DNA of 64,000 nucleotides from Paraburkholderia translucens (GCF_020881035.1 NZ_JAJITC010000015.1:1-64000), one strand, 5' to 3'. Shown: positions 46,878-56,225, numbered from the stretch's first letter. Notes: generated by a model from the sequence alone, not told the origin. Numbers and translations: made by a program.

Positions 46878-47399
46878 CTACGACGGGCGCCCCACGTCCG
46901 CCGTGACGCTGCGCGATGGGTTGCGCTCCAGTCTCATGTACAGATTCGCCGCCACGATACCGAAGACGATGTGAACGAACAGGCTAGCCGAGTTGCGCGC
47001 TTCAGCGAACCACGGAAAGAAGCTCGTCATGCCGTAGAAATTAACCACGTAAACGGCTACGGCGAACACGCCACCCGTCAGTGAAGCCATCCTCATGCTC
47101 GAGTCAAGGCGGAATGACGTCATGATCAGGGCGAGGACAAGCGCAAATGCGATGGCAAGGGCGAAATGCACTGCAAAGGCCGCAAGCACGATGCCAAACG
47201 AGAACGATTGCGGCGACTGCAATGCGCCTCGACCCAGAATGATCGCGGCGACCATGCGCGGGGGCTCCAGCAGACTTCCGCCCGTCGTTAGCGCCATCAC
47301 GATGACCCCTAACGCCAAAAACACAACGCCCGCGATCACGCCTGCCAGCACGGCTGCCCGCCAGTCGGGGTGGCCGCGCGTGAAATGATGGGAATCCAT
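46878..47399 (-). CDS. Hypothetical four-helix membrane protein
   Basis: A 173-aa protein with four hydrophobic segments: AAVLAGVIAGVVFLALGVIVMAL, FGIVLAAFAVHFALAIAFALVLALIM, MASLTGGVFAVAVYVVNFYG, and SLFVHIVFGIVAANLYM. The start MDSHHFTRGHP (ATG 47399) was preferred to a TTG at 47438. The family often appears beside cytochrome oxidase genes in Burkholderia and Cupriavidus under misleading transporter names; no function is known. Confidence 0.7.
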   Translation of the reverse strand: MDSHHFTRGHPDWRAAVLAGVIAGVVFLALGVIVMALTTGGSLLEPPRMVAAIILGRGALQSPQSFSFGIVLAAFAVHFALAIAFALVLALIMTSFRLDSSMRMASLTGGVFAVAVYVVNFYGMTSFFPWFAEARNSASLFVHIVFGIVAANLYMRLERNPSRSVTADVGRPS

Positions 47400-47758
47400 G
47401 TGAAGTTCCACAATTTCTCTCCCGATTGATTGGGACAATTCATTCTAGTAGACCCAGATCGAATCGACGACCGATTTGCGGCCTCCGACGATTTGCGGTG
47501 CGCGCCGCAATCCGCCTGAATGTCTGCTTTCGACAACGGCCGCGCTCGTATCCGTTCGGTCGGCGCGGAAGCGATCGACCAGAATGGCGGCAAAGGCGTA
47601 GTCTTACATGGTGGACTGTTCGGAGTGGACGGCATGGAACCCGATCGCGGCACCACGGCATAGTCCCGGCGCGTGCCGCCGCATGCACCTGTGCCTCGGC
47701 GCAGGGGAGGTGGGGCGGCATAGTCCGCAACCGCTAGTCAACGATGGAAGGAGGCCAC
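47400..47758. other. Divergent intergenic region
   Basis: About 360 bp between two divergent genes. It should carry both promoters; the right end has the AAGGAGGCCAC ribosome-binding site of the stress-type gene. No RNA gene or repeat was recognised. Confidence 0.4.
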
Positions 47759-48316
47759 ATGTCACTCATCGTCGCAGCAACCTTTACGACATTCCCCGCC
47801 GCTGAAAATGCGGCGCAACGCCTCTTCGATGCCGGTTTCGTCGAGGAAGACGTCACACTGTTTTTCGTCAATCCGCCGGGCCAGCACGCGCGTGTTCGGC
47901 CCCGCGGCGATGCCATCATCGACGCAATCGCGAAGGCGACGCCCAGCGGTGCCGAGATGGGCATCGCGATTGGCGCAGCGATTGGCGCCGTGGTAGGCGT
48001 AGGAGTCTTCGCGGTGTTTTCGGCGCCGCTCATCGTGTCGCTGGTCGCGGCCGGGGTGTGCGCGTATGTCGGCTCACTGGCCGGCGCGATGGTGCGCACG
48101 CGTGGACCCGTCGACGAACAGATTCGTGATTCCGGCGTGCTGGTGGCCGTACACGTGTCGCCGGACAGCCAGTTGGACGCCGCGCGGGTGCTGCGCGATG
48201 CGGGAGGCGCGTCGATCGAACGCGCGACCGGCCGCTGGCAACAAGGGCGCTGGGCCGACTTCGATCCGTTCACGCAGCCTGAACCGCTCGACGAATTCGG
48301 TGAGAAGCACGCGTGA
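47759..48316 (+). CDS. Glycine-zipper stress-type membrane protein A
   Basis: A 185-aa protein: an N-terminal domain (MSLIVAATFTTFPAAENAAQRL, GFVEEDVTLFFVNPPGQH) of the general-stress 17M / heat-induced YflT-like kind, then two glycine-zipper membrane segments (GIAIGAAIGAVVGVGVFAVF, VSLVAAGVCAYVGSLAGAMV), then a C-terminal domain VLVAVHVSPDSQLDAARVLRDAGG. AAGGAGGCCAC precedes the ATG. A similarly built protein lies at 53365, on the other side of the cox operon. Function unknown; a membrane-stress role is inferred. Confidence 0.75.
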   Translation: MSLIVAATFTTFPAAENAAQRLFDAGFVEEDVTLFFVNPPGQHARVRPRGDAIIDAIAKATPSGAEMGIAIGAAIGAVVGVGVFAVFSAPLIVSLVAAGVCAYVGSLAGAMVRTRGPVDEQIRDSGVLVAVHVSPDSQLDAARVLRDAGGASIERATGRWQQGRWADFDPFTQPEPLDEFGEKHA

Positions 48317-48360
48317 TCTGAAGATGTTTTTCGCGGCGATCTTCTGCGAGCAAGGAAGCA

Positions 48361-48388
48361 AACGGCCCGGCATTTGCCGGGTCGTTTT
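48361..48388 (+). terminator. Rho-independent terminator
   Basis: An 11-bp stem (AACGGCCCGGC with one mismatch, ATTT loop) is followed by a T-run, 44 bp past the stress-type gene. Confidence 0.7.
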
Positions 48389-48469
48389 GAATGAGCGATA
48401 AAAAATAGCTACGCTTGAGCCAGACTCGCAGCCTGAGTTCGCCGACTTGACTCTGCCAGGCAAAACGGG

Positions 48470-48811
48470 TCAACGGAAGAAGAGTTCCCGCATGCCGAAG
48501 GTGTGATGCGCTTCGGCAGCCATCAGCACCATCAGCACCAGCAGGCCCAGGGGCGGCATCAGGATGGCGTACACGAGAGCCAGCCGCTCCCACATCATGT
48601 GCATGAAAATCGACACGATCAGCCCGGCCTTGGCGATCATGAGCACGACGATCAGCACCCAGCGCAGCAGGCCCTGCACGTGAAAGTAGTCCACCATGTA
48701 CGACATCGTGCTCAGGACGAACAGCAGGCCCCAGATCTTCAGGTAGATGCCGATCGGATGCTGCTGACCGTGCGCGGCGTCGGGCCGATGGGCGGAATCA
48801 GTGTGCTCCAT
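48470..48811 (-). CDS. Cytochrome c oxidase subunit IV (CyoD/CoxF-like)
   Basis: A 113-aa protein with three membrane helices: IYLKIWGLLFVLSTMSYMVDYF, WVLIVVLMIAKAGLIVSIFMHMMW, and LVYAILMPPLGLLVLMVLMA. The KAGLIVSIFMHMMWE segment is diagnostic of bacterial haem-copper oxidase subunit IV. It has a His-rich N-terminus. It is the last gene of the cox operon, starting 8 bp after subunit III. It supports assembly rather than catalysis. Confidence 0.88.
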   Translation of the reverse strand: MEHTDSAHRPDAAHGQQHPIGIYLKIWGLLFVLSTMSYMVDYFHVQGLLRWVLIVVLMIAKAGLIVSIFMHMMWERLALVYAILMPPLGLLVLMVLMAAEAHHTFGMRELFFR

Positions 48812-48819
48812 GGTCTGCC

Positions 48820-49527
48820 TCACCACAAATAAAACAGCGCAAAGATGAATACCCACACCAGGTCGACGAAGTGCCAGTACAAGCCGGCGATTTCCACGAT
48901 CTGGAAGTTGCCATGCTCGGTAAACCCCGGTCGCGTGATCTTGCGTGCGATCAGCAGCAGGTAGATCACGCCACAGCTCACGTGAAAGCCGTGGAAGCCG
49001 GTGATCATGAAGAAGCACGCGCCGAACTGCGCCGCGCCCACCGGATTGCCCCAAGGGCGGATTCCTTCATGGACGATCAGCTTGGTCCATTCGAAGGCCT
49101 GCATCGACACGAAGGTCGCGCCCAGCAGCGCGGTCGCGATCAACAGTGCGGCGGCGCGCCTGGCGTCGCGCCGGTAGCCGAAATTGACAGCCATCGCCAT
49201 GGTGCCGCTGCTGCTGATCAGGATGAAGGTCATGATGGCGATCAGCAGCAAAGGCACATCCACGCCGCCCACAGTGAGCCCGAACACCTTGGACGTGTCA
49301 GGCCACGGCACCGTGGTGGACATCCGCACCGTCATGTAGCCGATCAGGAAGCTGCTGAAGATGAAGGTGTCCGAGAGCAGGAAGATCCACATCATCGCCT
49401 TGCCCCACGGCACCTTGAAGGCTTCCCGATCAGCCGACCAGTCCGTGACGATGCCGCGCCAGCCGTCAGGCCCGGCCTCGGCGGGCGTGCCGACAGCGGA
49501 TTCGGTCGGGAGCGTGGGCGCAGTCAT
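48820..49527 (-). CDS. Cytochrome c oxidase subunit III
   Basis: A 235-aa protein with five to six helices: WIFLLSDTFIFSSFLIGYMTVRM, LLIAIMTFILISSSGTMAMAV, LIATALLGATFVSMQAFEWTKL, FFMITGFHGFHVSCGVIYLLLI, and VEIAGLYWHFVDLVWVFIFALFYLW. These are the family signatures FHGFHVxxG and YWHFVDxVW. The ATG at 49527 overlaps the stop of the preceding subunit III-like gene. It is a non-catalytic core subunit. Confidence 0.93.
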   Translation of the reverse strand: MTAPTLPTESAVGTPAEAGPDGWRGIVTDWSADREAFKVPWGKAMMWIFLLSDTFIFSSFLIGYMTVRMSTTVPWPDTSKVFGLTVGGVDVPLLLIAIMTFILISSSGTMAMAVNFGYRRDARRAAALLIATALLGATFVSMQAFEWTKLIVHEGIRPWGNPVGAAQFGACFFMITGFHGFHVSCGVIYLLLIARKITRPGFTEHGNFQIVEIAGLYWHFVDLVWVFIFALFYLW

Positions 49528-50135
49528 GGCGCGGCTCCATACGCGGGCCCGCAGATCGCGGCGACGATCCCAGGGGTGATCCACCACATGGCCGCCAGCA
49601 GCACGAGCCAGACAGCCAGCAGGAAATGCCAGTAGATGGCGCACAGCGAGATGGCGCGCTGGGCCCGGAAGGGGTCCCCGCGCCGGAGCAGCGCGATCGT
49701 CACCACCCAGGCCGCGAGCCCGCCCAGCACATGCAACCCGTGCAGGCCGGTGAGCACGTAGAGGAAGCTATTGGAAGGATTGATGGCGACGGTCTGCCCG
49801 GCCGCCGACAGCATGCGCCAGACGATCAGTTGTCCGATCACGAACACGGCCGCCAGCACGCCGCCGCACACCAGCCACACCGCACGGCGTGCGGTAATCT
49901 GCCGGGCACGCTGCATGGCGATGCTGGCCAGCACCAGCGCGCCGGTGTTCCACCACAGTAGCGGCGGATGCGGGATCGCCTGCCAGTCGGGCTCGCGCAT
50001 ACGCATCGCATAGGCGAACAGCAGCAGCGAAAACAATGTCGTTGCCACCGCCATGAAAACGATCAGGCCGACGCGGCTCGCATTCGGCGAGACAGGTGGC
50101 GCGTGAGGTGCAAAGGAGCGGGGCAGTGTGGTCAT
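49524..50135 (-). CDS. Second subunit III-like membrane protein
   Basis: A 203-aa protein with five helices, also of the subunit III family: FLYVLTGLHGLHVLGGLAAW parallels FHGFHVxxG, and ISLCAIYWHFLLAVWLVLLAAMWW parallels YWHFVDxVW. The acidic residue of the latter motif is missing (YWHFLLAVW). Four-base overlaps tie it to coxA on one side and the canonical subunit III on the other. Two tandem subunit III genes in one operon suggest a duplicated, specialised copy. Confidence 0.85.
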   Translation of the reverse strand: MTTLPRSFAPHAPPVSPNASRVGLIVFMAVATTLFSLLLFAYAMRMREPDWQAIPHPPLLWWNTGALVLASIAMQRARQITARRAVWLVCGGVLAAVFVIGQLIVWRMLSAAGQTVAINPSNSFLYVLTGLHGLHVLGGLAAWVVTIALLRRGDPFRAQRAISLCAIYWHFLLAVWLVLLAAMWWITPGIVAAICGPAYGAAP

Positions 50136-51889
50136 TCGCGTGCCTCTCCGGGTTGAAGCGTCGGGTGGGCGGCCGGTTCAGGCGCCGTCTCGGGCGGCTG
50201 GTTTTGCGGGACGAAGTCCTCGCCGTGGCCCGGCGGGCTGTATTCGTATGCCCAGCGGTAGACCACGGGCGGCGCGGCGCCCCAGTTGCCATGCACGGGC
50301 GGCGTTTGCGGCGTCTGCCATTCGAGCGTGGTGGCCCGCCAGGGGTTGCTGCCGGCAGGTTTGCCGCGCACGAGGCTCCACGCCAGGTTGTACAGGAACA
50401 GCAACTGCGCCACTCCGACGATCAGCGCAATGACGGTGATGAACGTGTTGAGCGTCTGCGCCGAAGATGGAATGAAACTGATGCCCTCGTACTGGTAATA
50501 CCGCCGCGGCATGCCCAGGATGCCTAGATAGTGCATCGGAAAGTAGATCGCATAGGTGCCGATGAACGTGACCCAGAAGTGCAAGCGCCCGAGCGTGTCG
50601 TTGAGCATGCGGCCCGTCACTTTCGGATACCAGTGATAGATGCCGCCAAACACCACCAGAATCGGCGACACAGCCATCACCATATGGAAGTGCGCCACCA
50701 CGAAGTACGTGTTCGACAGCGGAATGTCCACGCTCACGTTGCCGAGATAGAGGCCGGTCAGCCCACCCAGGACGAAGGTGCTGATGAAGCCGATGGCAAA
50801 CAGCATCGGCACGGTCAGGTGGATATCGCCGCGCCACAGCGTCAGCACCCAGTTGTAGACCTTGAGGGCGGTCGGGATGGCGATGATGAGCGTGGTGGTG
50901 GCAAAGAAGAACCCGAAGTACGGATTCATGCCGGCGATGAACATGTGATGCGCCCAGACCACGAAGCTCAGCGCACCGATTGCGACGATGGCCCACACCA
51001 TCATCCTGTAGCCGAAGATGCTCTTGCGCGCGTGCGTGCTGATGAGGTCCGACGCAATGCCGAAGGCGGGCAGCGCCACGATATAGACCTCCGGATGCCC
51101 GAAGAACCAGAACAGGTGCTGGAATAGCAGCGGGCTGCCGCCGGCATGCTTGAGCGTCTGCCCCATCGACACCACAGCCGGTATGAAGAAACTGGTGCCG
51201 AGTGTCCTGTCGAGCAGCATCATCACCGCCGACACGAACAGCGCCGGAAACGCCAGCAGTGCCAGGATGGTCGCGATGAAGATGCCCCACACCGTGAGCG
51301 GCATGCGCATGAGCGTCATGCCGCGCGTGCGCGCCTGCAGCGTGGTGGTGACGTAATTCAGGCCGCCCATCGTGGCCGCGACGATGAAGATCGCCAGCGA
51401 CACCAGCATCAACACGATGCCCCATTCCACGCCCGGCGTACCCGGCAGGATGGCCTGGGGCGGATAGAGCGTCCAGCCCGCGCCGGTCGGCCCGCCTGGC
51501 GCGAAGAAGCTCGCCACCAGCACCAGCACGGCCAGCAGGTAGACCCAGTAGCTCAGCATGTTGAGAAACGGAAACACCATGTCGCGCGCACCCAGCATCA
51601 GCGGGATCAGGTAGTTGCCGAAACCGCCGAGAAACAGCGCCGTCAGCAGGTAGATCACCATGATCATCCCGTGCATGGTGACGAACTGGTAGTAGTGGTT
51701 GGCGTCGATGAAACTGAACTTGCCCGGAAAGCCGAGCTGCAGGCGCATCAGGTCCGACAACACCATGCCGACCAGGCCGATGGCGATGGCCGTCAGCGAA
51801 TACTGCCAGGCGATGACCTTGTGGTCCTGGCTCCAGACATAGCGGGTCCAGAAACTTTGCGGGCCGTGGTCGGTGTGTGCGTAGGGCAT
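50132..51889 (-). CDS. coxA: Cytochrome c oxidase subunit I
   Basis: A 585-aa catalytic subunit with 12 or more helices: haem a/CuB region HLFWFFGHPEVYIVALPAFGI, with the crosslinked His-Tyr, the second His pair in VWAHHMFIAGM, and HFHMVMAVSPILVVFGGIYHWYPK for the two haem-ligand His. TMHGMIMVIYL carries the other low-spin haem His. A C-terminal extension rich in Pro ends the protein. It is an A-type proton-pumping oxidase reducing oxygen to water at the inner membrane. Confidence 0.97.
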   Translation of the reverse strand: MPYAHTDHGPQSFWTRYVWSQDHKVIAWQYSLTAIAIGLVGMVLSDLMRLQLGFPGKFSFIDANHYYQFVTMHGMIMVIYLLTALFLGGFGNYLIPLMLGARDMVFPFLNMLSYWVYLLAVLVLVASFFAPGGPTGAGWTLYPPQAILPGTPGVEWGIVLMLVSLAIFIVAATMGGLNYVTTTLQARTRGMTLMRMPLTVWGIFIATILALLAFPALFVSAVMMLLDRTLGTSFFIPAVVSMGQTLKHAGGSPLLFQHLFWFFGHPEVYIVALPAFGIASDLISTHARKSIFGYRMMVWAIVAIGALSFVVWAHHMFIAGMNPYFGFFFATTTLIIAIPTALKVYNWVLTLWRGDIHLTVPMLFAIGFISTFVLGGLTGLYLGNVSVDIPLSNTYFVVAHFHMVMAVSPILVVFGGIYHWYPKVTGRMLNDTLGRLHFWVTFIGTYAIYFPMHYLGILGMPRRYYQYEGISFIPSSAQTLNTFITVIALIVGVAQLLFLYNLAWSLVRGKPAGSNPWRATTLEWQTPQTPPVHGNWGAAPPVVYRWAYEYSPPGHGEDFVPQNQPPETAPEPAAHPTLQPGEARE

Positions 51890-51902
51890 TGCGTCTGCTC
51901 CG

Positions 51903-53048
51903 CTAGGGTTTGGCTGCGCTGCTGGCGGCCGGGCCGCCCTGGGCTTCGATATAGGTCACCAGCGCGGACAGCTCCTGCTCGCTCAGGTCGAAGGTCGGCA
52001 TGATCGGTGCGAAGCCCTTCACGACGCGGGCCTTCGGGTTGCGGATGAAGGCGCGCAGATAGGCTTCGTCCACCTTCGCGGTGCTGCCGTCGGCCATCGT
52101 TTCGGTCTTGCCGTACAGGCCCTTCCAGGTGGGGCCCACGAGCGGACTGCCGTTTACGGTGTGGCAGGCGACGCAGCCCTTGGCCGCTGCGAGCGCCTTG
52201 CCCTGGTCGGCAAGCGCGTGGGCGCTGCCGCCTGCAGTGGCGGCCGCGGTCTGCATCTTGGCCTGCTGCTGCTCGAAGGTGGTCTGCCGGGCCAGCCAGC
52301 GCGCGAACGATGCCTGGTCTTCCACCACGACCACGCCGCGCATGTTGGCGTGTCCGATACCGCAAAGCTGCGCGCACAGGATGTCGTAACGCCCTGCCTT
52401 GGTCGGCGTGAACCAGAAGGTCGTCACCATGCCGGGCACCATGTTCATGCGCGCACGGAACGGCGGTACGTAGAAGTCGTGCAGCACGTCGCGCGAGCGT
52501 GTCAGAACCTGGATCGGCCGGTTGAGCGGCAGATGCACCTCGGGCGCATCGATCAGATAGTTGTCACGGCCGTTGGGGTCGCCGGGGTTCAGGCCGAAGG
52601 GGTTGTCGTCGCTGATGTAGCGCACGTCGGTCGTGCCCAGCTTGCCTCCGGGGCCGGCAAAGCGGAAGCGCCATTGCCATTGCTGGCCGAGCACTTCCAT
52701 CTGCAGCACGTGGGGCGGCGGCCGTACGAAGTCCGCGTAGACGAACAGCCCCGGTGCCAGCAACGCCGCCACGCCGACCGAGGTCACGCCGATGAGCCAC
52801 CATTCCAGCCGCCTGTTGTGCGGCTCGTAGGTCGCGCGATGACCCTTGCGGTTGCGGTAGCGCACCAGTGCGATCACCATGAACAGGTTGATCGCGACGA
52901 ACAGCACGCCGGTAATGACGAGCGTGATCGTCAGCATGTCGTCCATGCGCACCCAGTTCGAGGCGATCGGCGTGATCCACCAGGGACTGGCAAAGTGAAA
53001 TCCCACCGCCAATACGATGATCAGGAACAGGGCAATCGCAAGCGACAT
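51903..53048 (-). CDS. coxB: Cytochrome c oxidase subunit II fused to cytochrome c (caa3 type)
   Basis: A 381-aa protein. An N-terminal helix, a second helix (about 40-66) and a third hydrophobic segment lead to the CuA domain (about 110-245) with GQQWQWRF, VLHDFYVPPFRARMNMVPG, and the CuA ligands in CAQLCGIGHANMRG. A cytochrome c domain (about 285-375) has CVACH and PIMPTF (axial Met). The fusion marks a caa3-type oxidase fed by its own haem c. GAGGTGGCGT precedes the ATG. It is first in the operon. Confidence 0.95.
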   Translation of the reverse strand: MSLAIALFLIIVLAVGFHFASPWWITPIASNWVRMDDMLTITLVITGVLFVAINLFMVIALVRYRNRKGHRATYEPHNRRLEWWLIGVTSVGVAALLAPGLFVYADFVRPPPHVLQMEVLGQQWQWRFRFAGPGGKLGTTDVRYISDDNPFGLNPGDPNGRDNYLIDAPEVHLPLNRPIQVLTRSRDVLHDFYVPPFRARMNMVPGMVTTFWFTPTKAGRYDILCAQLCGIGHANMRGVVVVEDQASFARWLARQTTFEQQQAKMQTAAATAGGSAHALADQGKALAAAKGCVACHTVNGSPLVGPTWKGLYGKTETMADGSTAKVDEAYLRAFIRNPKARVVKGFAPIMPTFDLSEQELSALVTYIEAQGGPAASSAAKP

Positions 53049-53364
53049 ACGCCACCTCGCTGCGCGACACTCGCTGGAGCCGCCAACCCAACGCTCCTGG
53101 CGTCTTTGTGCCGCCTTGCCGTAGTAGGTACTGTCTGCGCCGGCACGTCTCTAGTGCAAAGGTAGTCCTCTCCCGTGCATCGTGCAAGGCAGCTCAAGGG
53201 GCCGCGCGCGCCCGATACGGACCGCGCGATCGAAGCAGTCACTTGCTGCGATGCAATGCAAGCCGGCCGCCTCCTTCGCGACCTGCGCTCCCTCGTTGGC
53301 CGTGGCAGGCGTACGATAAGCGGCATCCACCCGCGTTGGGATGCGTGCTTGACGGAGAGCCGAC
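53049..53364. other. Divergent promoter region, cox operon / stress-type gene
   Basis: About 316 bp with no gene. It should contain the coxB promoter on the minus strand and that of the stress-type gene on the plus strand. No operator was recognised. Confidence 0.4.
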
Positions 53365-53874
53365 ATGAGACGTCTCTATTTCCTCGTACCTGACACGACG
53401 ACGGCGAAGGCGATCGTGGACGACTTGCTGCGGGCGCGGATCACATGGCGGCATATCCATGTCCTCGCGAATCACAGTGTGGCGCTCGAACAGTTGCCCG
53501 AGGCCTCCTTGCTGCAAAGCAGCGACGTCGTGCATTCGCTCGAACGCGGCGTGATGTTCGGCGGCGCGACCGGCGCGCTACTCGGCCTCGTGGCGCTGGC
53601 GTTTCCTCCGGCGGAGCTCGCCATTGCGGGGGGCGCCGTCGTCGGATTGACCTTGGCAGGTGCCGGCTTCGGCGCCTGGACGGCGACGATGATCGGCGTC
53701 GACGAGCCGAATACACGACTCGAGCGCTTTCGTGGCGCCATACGTGATGGCCAGCTCCTGATCATGGCCGACGTGCCCGGATCGCGCGAGTTCGAGATCG
53801 AACAGATGGTCGCGCAGCATTTTCCGAAGGCCGATCTCGAAGGCGCGGAGCCGACGACACCGATCTTCCCCTGA
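53365..53874 (+). CDS. Glycine-zipper stress-type membrane protein B
   Basis: A 169-aa protein: a short ferredoxin-like N-terminal half (MRRLYFLVPDTTTAKAIVDDLLRARI, HIHVLANHSVALEQLPEASL), a glycine-rich membrane hairpin (GVMFGGATGALLGLVALAF, AIAGGAVVGLTLAGAGFGAW), and a C-terminal half (DGQLLIMADVPGSREFEIEQMVAQHF). The arrangement repeats that of the protein at 47759. The HIHVL and DVP motifs resemble DUF1269-like proteins. GGAGAGCCGAC precedes the ATG. Function unknown. Confidence 0.75.
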   Translation: MRRLYFLVPDTTTAKAIVDDLLRARITWRHIHVLANHSVALEQLPEASLLQSSDVVHSLERGVMFGGATGALLGLVALAFPPAELAIAGGAVVGLTLAGAGFGAWTATMIGVDEPNTRLERFRGAIRDGQLLIMADVPGSREFEIEQMVAQHFPKADLEGAEPTTPIFP

Positions 53875-53955
53875 GAGGCAGGGAAGGCGAGGCGATCAAG
53901 CGGTTGATCGAAGCGCCATCAACGCTTCTATGCGAGACGGTCGGCCCGCCCGGCG

Positions 53956-54567
53956 CTAAACCCGCAGCGAACCGCGCAGCGCGCCGAAATCGGTGCGTGG
54001 CTGACGGTGCACAGGCGTCGTGTCCGGCACCGTGAAGACCGGCCTGTCACGCTGCGCATGCATGACATCCGCGAGATGCAACGCAAAGCGCTGACGCGAC
54101 GCGTTGTAGCGCCGTGCCGCTTCGTCGTACCGCTCGCGCGCGACGGCGATCCGGCCGGCCGACGAGGCGAGCCGCGCCTGCAGCGCGCGAAACTTCGGGT
54201 TCGCGCTCAGGCGGGGGACAGCCTCGCAGGCGATCAGCAGCTGCGAAATCGAGTCGGTCAATTCGCGTTGCGCAACATCGAAGCGTTCGAAAGAAGCGGG
54301 TGAATCGAGCAGCGCCGGCGAGGCATGCAGCTCCGCGACGGCCGCGCGTGAGCTTGCGAGTGTCGCGAGCACCGGCGCATCGGATGGCAGATGCCCGCGC
54401 GCGAGCGCGAGCGCCTGCGCTGTCAGATCGAGGCGTGCGTTGTACAGATCCAGCACGTCGGCGAACGCCACGGCGAGTTCGTGATCGGCAACCCGCGCCG
54501 AATCGGTCTCGCATCCGGACATGCCAAGGAGCGCCAACAGAATCGAAACGATCAGGGCCGTTCTCAT
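53956..54567 (-). CDS. LemA-like lipoprotein
   Basis: A 203-aa lipoprotein: signal peptide MRTALIVSILLALLGMSGCE with lipobox GMSGC (Cys19), then a helical bundle. The segment PKFRALQARLASSAGRIAVARERYDEAARRYNASRQRF matches the LemA signature (LQ-L-x(4)-RI-x-AR-x-YN-x(4)-YN), and VFTVPDTTP before DFGALRG fits the family end. LemA proteins normally have an N-terminal anchor; this copy is lipidated. It faces the ATPase operon. Role unknown. Confidence 0.75.
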   Translation of the reverse strand: MRTALIVSILLALLGMSGCETDSARVADHELAVAFADVLDLYNARLDLTAQALALARGHLPSDAPVLATLASSRAAVAELHASPALLDSPASFERFDVAQRELTDSISQLLIACEAVPRLSANPKFRALQARLASSAGRIAVARERYDEAARRYNASRQRFALHLADVMHAQRDRPVFTVPDTTPVHRQPRTDFGALRGSLRV

Positions 54568-54733
54568 GTCGTCCTCGCTGCGGGGTGGTTACGTTGCCTT
54601 GTGCATCGACAGCGTAGGCGCGCCGCGCGGCTTGGGCTCGATCGTCGCCCGCAATGTTTGATCAGGATCAGCTTTTATCCGGGTGCGTATCGCTATCGTG
54701 ATGGGGTACCAGTACCGAGATGGGGAGCGCTAC

Positions 54734-56212
54734 GTGCCAACGGCAGTGACCACAACCGATCAACACTGCGCACCGTCCACGGCCACGCTCGCCGCAAGCG
54801 GGCGCGTGTGCGCCGTGCGCGGCGCGGTGGTCGACGTCGAATTCGACACACCCGCGTTACCTCCAGTCGCCACCGCGCTGTGGATCGCGCGGCCGGACGG
54901 CACGCCGATCCTCGCCGAAGTGCAGTCGCATTCCGGCGAGCGAACGGTGCGCGCGCTGGCGCTGCAGGCGAGCGCGGGTCTCGCGCGTGGCGCCGCCGTA
55001 CGGGTCGGCGCGGGACCCATCGAGGTGCCGGTCGGCGACGCCGTGCTCGGCAGACTGCTCGACGTCGCCGGTGCGATGCGCGACGGCGGCGAGCCGATTC
55101 CCGACACCGTCGAGCGCCGGCCGATCCATCGCGCCGCGCCACCGCTCTCGGCGCAGCGTGGCGCGACGCGTCTGTTCGAGACCGGCATCAAGATCGTCGA
55201 CCTGCTGACGCCGCTCGCGCATGGCGGCAAGGCGGCGATGTTCGGCGGCGCAGGTGTCGGCAAGACGGTACTCGTGATGGAACTGATTCACGCGATGGCC
55301 GCGCGCTACGGCGGCACGTCGGTGTTTGCCGGCGTCGGCGAGCGTTCCCGCGAGGGGCACGAAATGCTGTCGGACATGCGCGGCTCGGGCGTGCTGCCGC
55401 GGGCCGTGCTCGTCTACGGACAGATGAACGAACCGCCGGGCGCGCGCTGGCGCGTGCCGCTCACCGCGCTGACGATCGCCGAGTACTTTCGCGACGAGCG
55501 CGGCCAGAACGTGCTGCTCCTGATGGACAACGTGTTTCGCTTCGTGCAGGCAGGGGCGGAAGTGTCGGGGCTGCTCGGGCGCATGCCGTCGCGGGTCGGC
55601 TATCAGCCGACGCTCGCGAGCGAGGTGGCGGCGCTGCAGGAGCGGATCGTGTCGGTGGGCAACGCGGCAGTCACCGCGATCGAGGCGGTCTACGTACCCG
55701 CCGATGACTTCACCGACCCCGCCGTGACGACGATCGCCTCGCACGTCGACAGCATGATCGTGCTGTCGCGCGCGCTCGCCGCCGAGGGCATGTATCCGGC
55801 GGTCGATCCGCTCGCGTCGTCGTCGGTCCTGCTCGATCCGCTCGTCGTGGGCGCGCAGCACGCGGCGGTCGCCAACGAGGTGCGGCGCGTGCTCGAACAT
55901 CAGCGCGAGTTGCAGGACGTGATCGCGTTGCTCGGCATCGAGGAACTCGGCCTCGACGATCGCCGTGCCGTACAGCGCGCGCGTCGTTTGCAGCGCTTTC
56001 TGACGCAGCCGTTCGCGGTCACCGAAGCGTTCTCGGGACAGCCCGGGCGAGCGGTCGCGCTCGCCGACACGATCGCCGGCTGCAAGGCGATTCTCGCCGG
56101 CGAGTGCGACGATTGGCAGGAGCGCTCGCTGTACATGGTCGGCGCGCTCGATGAGGCGCGCGACAAGGAAGCCCGCGGCAGGTCGGCGGGTGCAAGCGCC
56201 GTCGTGGCGTGA
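54734..56212 (+). CDS. atpD: N-ATPase beta subunit
   Basis: A 492-aa catalytic beta subunit: Walker A GGAGVGKTVLVMELI, GVGERSREGHEM (catalytic Glu), Walker B VLLLMDNVFRFVQAGAEVSGLLGRMPSRVGYQPTL, and VYVPADDFTDPAVTT. The GTG at 54734 is preceded by GGGGAGCGCTAC; an in-frame GTG at 54683 would add 17 residues. First gene of atpDCQRBEFAG, the order that defines N-ATPases. It differs from the housekeeping F-type operon, which would start with atpI/atpB. Confidence 0.95.
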   Translation: MPTAVTTTDQHCAPSTATLAASGRVCAVRGAVVDVEFDTPALPPVATALWIARPDGTPILAEVQSHSGERTVRALALQASAGLARGAAVRVGAGPIEVPVGDAVLGRLLDVAGAMRDGGEPIPDTVERRPIHRAAPPLSAQRGATRLFETGIKIVDLLTPLAHGGKAAMFGGAGVGKTVLVMELIHAMAARYGGTSVFAGVGERSREGHEMLSDMRGSGVLPRAVLVYGQMNEPPGARWRVPLTALTIAEYFRDERGQNVLLLMDNVFRFVQAGAEVSGLLGRMPSRVGYQPTLASEVAALQERIVSVGNAAVTAIEAVYVPADDFTDPAVTTIASHVDSMIVLSRALAAEGMYPAVDPLASSSVLLDPLVVGAQHAAVANEVRRVLEHQRELQDVIALLGIEELGLDDRRAVQRARRLQRFLTQPFAVTEAFSGQPGRAVALADTIAGCKAILAGECDDWQERSLYMVGALDEARDKEARGRSAGASAVVA

Positions 56213-56225
56213 GAAGGAGATTGCG

